A stretch of DNA of 64,000 nt from assembly GCA_015057585.1 (NCBI GenBank), contig SVEF01000003.1:62001-126000 (forward strand), given 5' to 3'. Positions 59,741 through 64,000 of this stretch are shown one piece after another. The DNA is from Lachnospiraceae bacterium. GTDB lineage: Bacteria; Bacillota; Clostridia; Lachnospirales; Lachnospiraceae. The notes under the pieces were generated by a model, which searched no databases, was not told the origin of the DNA, and saw only the letters and a list, made by a program, of their open reading frames with translations. Each line of letters begins with the position of its first letter. The stretch's first letter is position 1. A program made the translations under genes and the position numbers.

Positions 59741-59817
59741 AATGAACTCCCGGATTTATCCGCTGTTCTTTCGCTCTGACGAGAGGCAGAACAGTCGGAT
59801 AAACCCGAGAGTTCATT
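59741..59817. repeat. Long hairpin element, family C, behaving as a bidirectional terminator
   Basis: The 29-nt 5' arm (59741-59769) pairs with 59788-59817 with about two mismatches and one bulge. The loop contains CGCTCT-GACG-AGAG. It lies 12 bp after the GH2 stop and 72 bp from the converging HD-GYP gene stop. Minus-strand exit is into TTTTTTATAAAAG. Confidence 0.82.
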
Positions 59818-59888
59818 GCTTTTGTGTGTAAAAATTTATTTCTTACTAAATGTCGTGTAACTCAATCAGCCACCCCAATAGTGAAGTT

Positions 59889-61598
59889 TTATCCTTCTAT
59901 CCGGTCATAATAAGCTTCCAGTTCCCTACGACACTTCATAAATACCGCACCGAGTCTCGGATCAAAATGGGAACCCATGGACTCCTGCATGATCTCAAAA
60001 GCCTTATCATAGGAATACTTTTCTTTATAGCATCGTTTGCTGACCAAGGCATCAAACACATCGACCAATGCCATAATACGTGCCTCCAACGGAATCTCTT
60101 CCCCTGCAAGACCATCCGGATAACCGCCGCCATTCCATTTTTCATGGTGGAAATGGGCAATATTCTTTGCAATTTCCATAAACGCTTCGTCCTCCAGACC
60201 GTTTAATGCCTTTCCTACGATTTCCGCACCCTTTCCGGCATGCACTTTCATTTGCTCATATTCTTCCGGGGTATAGCGACCCGGTTTTCTCAAAATATCA
60301 TCATCTACTGCAATTTTACCAAGGTCATGCATCGGCGCAGCCTTAATCACATTTTCACAAAATTGCCTTGTTAAATTGAATTCTTCGCTTTCCTTTTCCA
60401 ACTGTTCAATCAAAATCCGGACACCTTCACTCGTCCGCTTTACGTGACCGCCGGTACTGTCATCACGGCTTTCTACGATATCGGAAAGTCCCAAAATAAT
60501 CTGATCCTGCATCGTTTTAATATGATCTAACTTTTCAGAAACTTCGTTTTCCAGCTGATTATTATAGTTCGTCAGAAGATCCATGTACTTCTGCTGTTTC
60601 GTATCATCAAACAATTCTACCAGATAACCGGACTTTCCACCGAACAGACCGTTACGGATGGTTCTCCAGGTACACTTCAATTCCCTTCCTTCCGAGGATA
60701 CATACAACGGGTCCTTTGTTCCGGCTTCCACACTGTTTTTTAACCAGGACACCGCCCGGGCAATCATCGGATTTCCGTTCGGGTTAATCTTTTTATCTAC
60801 ACGAATATGGGTAATATGCGGAAAAAATACTTTTAATACATCATTACAGCCCAAATAATTCAATTTTAAATCGAATATCATATACGCATATTCTTCCTGA
60901 TGCTTTAGGGACAAGGCCACACTCTCGGAAACGTCGTATTTTCCCATCCGATATATTAAAAACAACAGGCAAAACTCATCCAAAATATACATTACATTGG
61001 TGGAATCCAGCGGGTCGTCTACAATATTTTCAATCAGATAGATCGCAACCGTAAGCAATTCCAAGGAAATTAAGGCAATCAAATTCTTGTAAGAAACATT
61101 TCTTCTTTTGAAGAAAGCACCCACCAGAATAATCACTGTAGACAACGCATAAAAGATAATAGAGTACTCATGCAGGATATGCAACGGTCCATGCGGGGAT
61201 TCCAGATAAGAAACTCCCATCATTTCCCGCAAAAAGTTATCACTGTAGTATAACGTGCTGCCGTTCAATCTCATACCGGCCAGGATGAACACCATACAGT
61301 TGTATGCAAACATCACAAGACTGGCGATTTTCGGTATCCGCACTTTACATAATTCTGATATACAAAGCAGGAAAGAATACGGTAAAAAGGCTGCACCAAA
61401 ATACGAAAGCAGATTCCCGACTAAGGCAACATCCAATGACTTTGAGGTAGCCACAATCAGGTAGCCAAAATTCGACACAGTAATCAGCATAAAAAATACA
61501 ACATAATAAAAACACTTCTGATTACGTACGATTACAGATAACAAAATCAAGTCAATTACCGATATGAAAAAACAGGCAAAATATAACGCTTGAACCAT
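59889..61598 (-). CDS. Membrane sensor with PAS-like and HD-GYP domains
   Basis: 569 aa. Seven N-terminal membrane helices (about 1-215, like the histidine-kinase 7TM sensor region) and a PAS-like domain (about 235-350, DLKLNYLGCNDVLKVFF ... GKSGYLVELFDDT). Then a coiled coil and an HD-GYP phosphodiesterase domain (about 375-560) with HDLGKI and HHEKWNGGGYPDGLAGEEIPLEARIM. HD-GYP proteins usually hydrolyse c-di-GMP. The ATG at 61598 has AGGGAGAG upstream. It complements the GGDEF protein at 49103 in c-di-GMP turnover. It is a single gene between the GH2 and uxu units. The signal is unknown. Confidence 0.92.
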   Translation of the reverse strand: MVQALYFACFFISVIDLILLSVIVRNQKCFYYVVFFMLITVSNFGYLIVATSKSLDVALVGNLLSYFGAAFLPYSFLLCISELCKVRIPKIASLVMFAYNCMVFILAGMRLNGSTLYYSDNFLREMMGVSYLESPHGPLHILHEYSIIFYALSTVIILVGAFFKRRNVSYKNLIALISLELLTVAIYLIENIVDDPLDSTNVMYILDEFCLLFLIYRMGKYDVSESVALSLKHQEEYAYMIFDLKLNYLGCNDVLKVFFPHITHIRVDKKINPNGNPMIARAVSWLKNSVEAGTKDPLYVSSEGRELKCTWRTIRNGLFGGKSGYLVELFDDTKQQKYMDLLTNYNNQLENEVSEKLDHIKTMQDQIILGLSDIVESRDDSTGGHVKRTSEGVRILIEQLEKESEEFNLTRQFCENVIKAAPMHDLGKIAVDDDILRKPGRYTPEEYEQMKVHAGKGAEIVGKALNGLEDEAFMEIAKNIAHFHHEKWNGGGYPDGLAGEEIPLEARIMALVDVFDALVSKRCYKEKYSYDKAFEIMQESMGSHFDPRLGAVFMKCRRELEAYYDRIEG

Positions 61599-61674
61599 AT
61601 GTATCTCTCCCTTTCTTTTGTATCTTTCTACCATTGTAGCCCAAATTACAAAATCTGACAAGGTTTTTCGTTAA

Positions 61675-61708
61675 AAAAGATACCGTCTGTCTCCAAACGG
61701 TATCTTTT
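61675..61708 (-). terminator. Terminator of the uxu operon
   Basis: A perfect 12-bp stem AAAAGATACCGT / ACGGTATCTTTT with a 10-nt loop. The minus strand exits into T6. It lies 17 bp beyond the uxuB stop. Confidence 0.9.
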
Positions 61709-61724
61709 CTATCTGTTTTCAGCC

Positions 61725-63338
61725 TTATTTTGTGTATTTCTGTAAGGTTGCGCGGATTGCTCCGGTACCTGCAATCAATTCTGTAAAATACTGACAAACC
61801 AGACCTGCAAGACCTGCTTCGTAAAGATTTACACCAAAAATCTTTGCGTTCTCAAGAACAGGCTTAATCTTTGCTTCTACGTCAATACTTTCTCCAAGCT
61901 TGATGTCTGCCACATACGGGCATACCGTGTCAAGCAGTGGATCCGGACTTAACTCGAATGCATTGCCGTTGTCATCCACAGCCATTAAGTATCTTAACCA
62001 TCCTGCGAATACGAGCGGAATTAACTTTAAGTCAGCTACGTTCTTATCCGGAGATGCGATGTAGTTCTTAATGGTCTCACCAAAACGGATGGCTAACTTC
62101 TGGGAAGTATCGGTTGCAATTCTCTGTGGTGTATCCGGCATGAATGGGTTTGGAATACGAACCTTTAATACAGTGTCGATGAATTCCTTCGGATCCAGCA
62201 CGCCAGGATTTACTACAACCGGAAGACCTTCTACATAACCGATGGTCTCTACCAACTTTACAAGCTCTGCATCCTTCATTTCCTCGGAAATCTTGTCATA
62301 ACCAAGGAGACATCCGTAAACAGCAAGTGCTGTGTGGAGTGGATTCAGACAAGTACAAACCTTCATCTTTTCTACCTTGTCTACGGTTTCTCTGTCTGTG
62401 AACATCAAACCGCCTTTTTCAAGAGCCGGACGTCCGTTCGGGAACCAGTCTTCAATGACAAGGTATTCGCACTCTTCCGCATTAACAAACGGAGCAACGT
62501 AAGTATTCTTGGAAGTTACTACCGGTTCTAAGCCTTCTAAACCATCCTTCTTTAAGATTGCTTCTACGGAAGCATCCGGTCTTGGTGTAATCTTATCAAT
62601 CATGGACCAAGGGAAAGAAACCTTATTTCTGTCATTGATATAGCCTAAAAATCCTGCTTCACAAAGACCAGCCTGTGTCCACTTTTCAGCGAACGCATTG
62701 ACTGCTGCATACAGCTTGTCTCCGTTGTGGGAGCAGTTATCCATGCTCACCATGGCAATCGGAAGCTGACCGTTTAAATAACGGGTGTAAAGCAAGGATG
62801 CCACCTTTCCGATATAGCTGGCCGGCTTATTCGGACCTGCTGCGAAGTCTGCTTCTACTGCAGGAAGCAACTCACCCTTACCGTTTACTAAACTATAACC
62901 CTTTTCTGTGATGGTGAAAGAAACCATTTGTAAGGATTCCTTAGAGAAAATTTCCTTTAATCTGTCATACTCTGCGGTATCCTCAGAATCTAAAATACAG
63001 GATTCTACCACGCTGCCGACTACCGTCTTTTCAATAGTGCCATCAGCCTTTAATGTTACAAGAATGGTGTAATCATCATGCGGACGATTCATCTTCTGTA
63101 CGATTTCGTAGTCGAAACCTTCCGCAACGATAAGACCTCTGTCAAAAGAACCGTCATTTAACAGGTTCTGCATGACATTTGCCTGGAACGCACGGAAAAT
63201 ATTACCCGCACCAAAGTGAATCCAGAACGGATTTTCCTTGGTTGCCTTTGTTACCGCTGCCCGGTCAAACTGTGGAAGTTTGTAGCCTGCTGCTTCCCAC
63301 TGTGCCTTGTTCTGTAAGCCGTTTTCACTTAAGATCAT
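61725..63338 (-). CDS. uxuB: Fructuronate reductase (mannonate oxidoreductase), mannitol dehydrogenase family
   Basis: 537 aa NAD-dependent polyol/hexonate dehydrogenase. The N-terminal FWIHFGAGNIFRAFQANVMQ is the nucleotide-binding region. MVSMDNCSHNGDK and FPWSMIDKITPRPD are family landmarks, and PLVFAGWLRYL is in the C-terminal domain. In hexuronate catabolism it reduces fructuronate to mannonate, which UxuA then dehydrates. The ATG at 63338 has GGAGGA 7 nt upstream. Only 16 bp separate it from uxuA on the same strand. Tagaturonate reductase is a close alternative, but the uxuA neighbour argues for UxuB. Confidence 0.92.
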   Translation of the reverse strand: MILSENGLQNKAQWEAAGYKLPQFDRAAVTKATKENPFWIHFGAGNIFRAFQANVMQNLLNDGSFDRGLIVAEGFDYEIVQKMNRPHDDYTILVTLKADGTIEKTVVGSVVESCILDSEDTAEYDRLKEIFSKESLQMVSFTITEKGYSLVNGKGELLPAVEADFAAGPNKPASYIGKVASLLYTRYLNGQLPIAMVSMDNCSHNGDKLYAAVNAFAEKWTQAGLCEAGFLGYINDRNKVSFPWSMIDKITPRPDASVEAILKKDGLEGLEPVVTSKNTYVAPFVNAEECEYLVIEDWFPNGRPALEKGGLMFTDRETVDKVEKMKVCTCLNPLHTALAVYGCLLGYDKISEEMKDAELVKLVETIGYVEGLPVVVNPGVLDPKEFIDTVLKVRIPNPFMPDTPQRIATDTSQKLAIRFGETIKNYIASPDKNVADLKLIPLVFAGWLRYLMAVDDNGNAFELSPDPLLDTVCPYVADIKLGESIDVEAKIKPVLENAKIFGVNLYEAGLAGLVCQYFTELIAGTGAIRATLQKYTK

Positions 63339-63354
63339 ATCATTTTCCTCCATA

Positions 63355-64000
63355 TTACTTACGTGTGGAACTCTTTTCAATTGCTTCCCAAAGACCGTTA
63401 AGGTAAGTTGCACCAAGTGCTCTGTCATATAAACCATAACCAGGCATGGCAACCTCATCCCAGATCATACGTCCGTGGTCAGGACGGATAGGACCTGTGA
63501 AACCGATATCATAAAGAGCCTTCATGATTTCATACATATCGAAAGTACCGTCTGCGGAAAGATGAGCTGCTTCCTCAAAATCAGTCGGGCTGTTAAACTT
63601 CAGGTTACGCACATGTGCGAAATGAATTCTGCCCTTTAAGGAACGAATCATATCCGGAAGGTCGTTGTCTAAGTTGGTACCATAAGAACCGGAACAGAAG
63701 GTAACACCGTTGTGTGGGTTGTCCACCATCTGCATCATTCTTAAGATGTTCTTCTTATTAATAATGATACGAGGAAGTCCGAATACGCTCCAGGCCGGAT
63801 CGTCCGGATGAATTGCCATGTTGATGTTGTACTTGTCACAAACCGGCATGATCTTCTCTAAGAAGTACTTTAAGTTCTCGAACAATTTATCATCGTCGAT
63901 ATCCTTGTACATCTCAAATAATTCCTTAACCTTTGCCATACGCTCCGGCTCCCAGCCCGGCATTACCGTACCGTTCATATCGCCTGCGATGGATTCAAAC
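63355..64000 (-). CDS. uxuA: Mannonate dehydratase (partial, 5' end outside window)
   Basis: 215 codons are present and the frame is still open at the window edge (FESIAGDMNGTVMPGWEP). Landmarks of UxuA: MAIHPDDPAWSVFGLPRI, GVTFCSGSYGTN, HFAHVRNLKF and GPIRPDHGRMIWDE, including the metal-binding His and Asp. It converts D-mannonate to 2-keto-3-deoxygluconate, feeding the Entner-Doudoroff-type lower pathway. About 140 N-terminal residues should lie beyond 64000, since the family has about 350-360. It is the first of the two uxu genes seen, with the promoter outside. Confidence 0.95.
   Translation of the reverse strand, partial: FESIAGDMNGTVMPGWEPERMAKVKELFEMYKDIDDDKLFENLKYFLEKIMPVCDKYNINMAIHPDDPAWSVFGLPRIIINKKNILRMMQMVDNPHNGVTFCSGSYGTNLDNDLPDMIRSLKGRIHFAHVRNLKFNSPTDFEEAAHLSADGTFDMYEIMKALYDIGFTGPIRPDHGRMIWDEVAMPGYGLYDRALGATYLNGLWEAIEKSSTRK

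Overview
The window looks like a chromosomal segment of a gut or rumen clostridium, most likely family Lachnospiraceae. This rests on strong AAGGAGG-type ribosome binding sites, sigma-A-like promoters, lipoprotein and C-terminally anchored surface enzymes, a bile salt hydrolase, a permuted-order GH3 enzyme and many glycan-active proteins. It is inferred from gene content, not from a database comparison. No rRNA, tRNA, CRISPR array, intact transposase or phage module was seen.

Left part (1-18.5 kb): a partial peptidoglycan-binding secreted protein; a MerR / ABC-ATPase / ABC-permease / CPBP-protease operon; an anchored PAP2 phosphatase with autotransporter-type repeats; two tiny genes missing from standard ORF cut-offs, divergent from a Cys-rich XRE-like regulator; a GPH sugar symporter; a MATE pump; an NhaC antiporter; a PatB-type C-S lyase / M20 peptidase / membrane protein / DUF5058-like cluster; and purC.

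Middle part (18.5-45 kb): a shortened AraC regulator next to a very large GH95-type lipoprotein; a type I pullulanase; a CofE-like ligase; a chemotaxis receptor; a bile salt hydrolase; a PHP phosphoesterase overlapping a GH3 beta-glucosidase; an aminotransferase; uvrB-uvrA preceded by a MazE/AbrB-like plus RhuM cassette; and a BspA-type lipoprotein whose signal peptide appears to begin at ACG.

Right part (45-64 kb): a six-gene run (AEC carrier, sugar-binding/GGDEF sensor, GH113-like hydrolase, small helical protein, radical SAM protein, phosphodiester-glycosidase lipoprotein); a PlsC acyltransferase with a zinc ribbon; a carbohydrate locus with esterase and GPH symporter divergent from GntR and a GH2 enzyme, with GntR-type palindromes in the divergent promoter; an HD-GYP sensor; and uxuB-uxuA running off the end. 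Together these genes describe a cell that digests starch, fucosylated glycans, mannans and uronates, and that uses c-di-GMP.

The most unusual feature is a set of intergenic elements of about 80-450 bp that fold into long or multi-branched palindromes (10738-10938, 12626-13179, 18344-18481, 28336-28572, 36617-36815, 52032-52134, 59741-59817). Two pairs are clearly homologous copies. In each pair the two arms differ between copies in matched ways that keep the pairing, which suggests selection on structure (a structured RNA family or a cruciform mobile element). All pairing was judged by eye.
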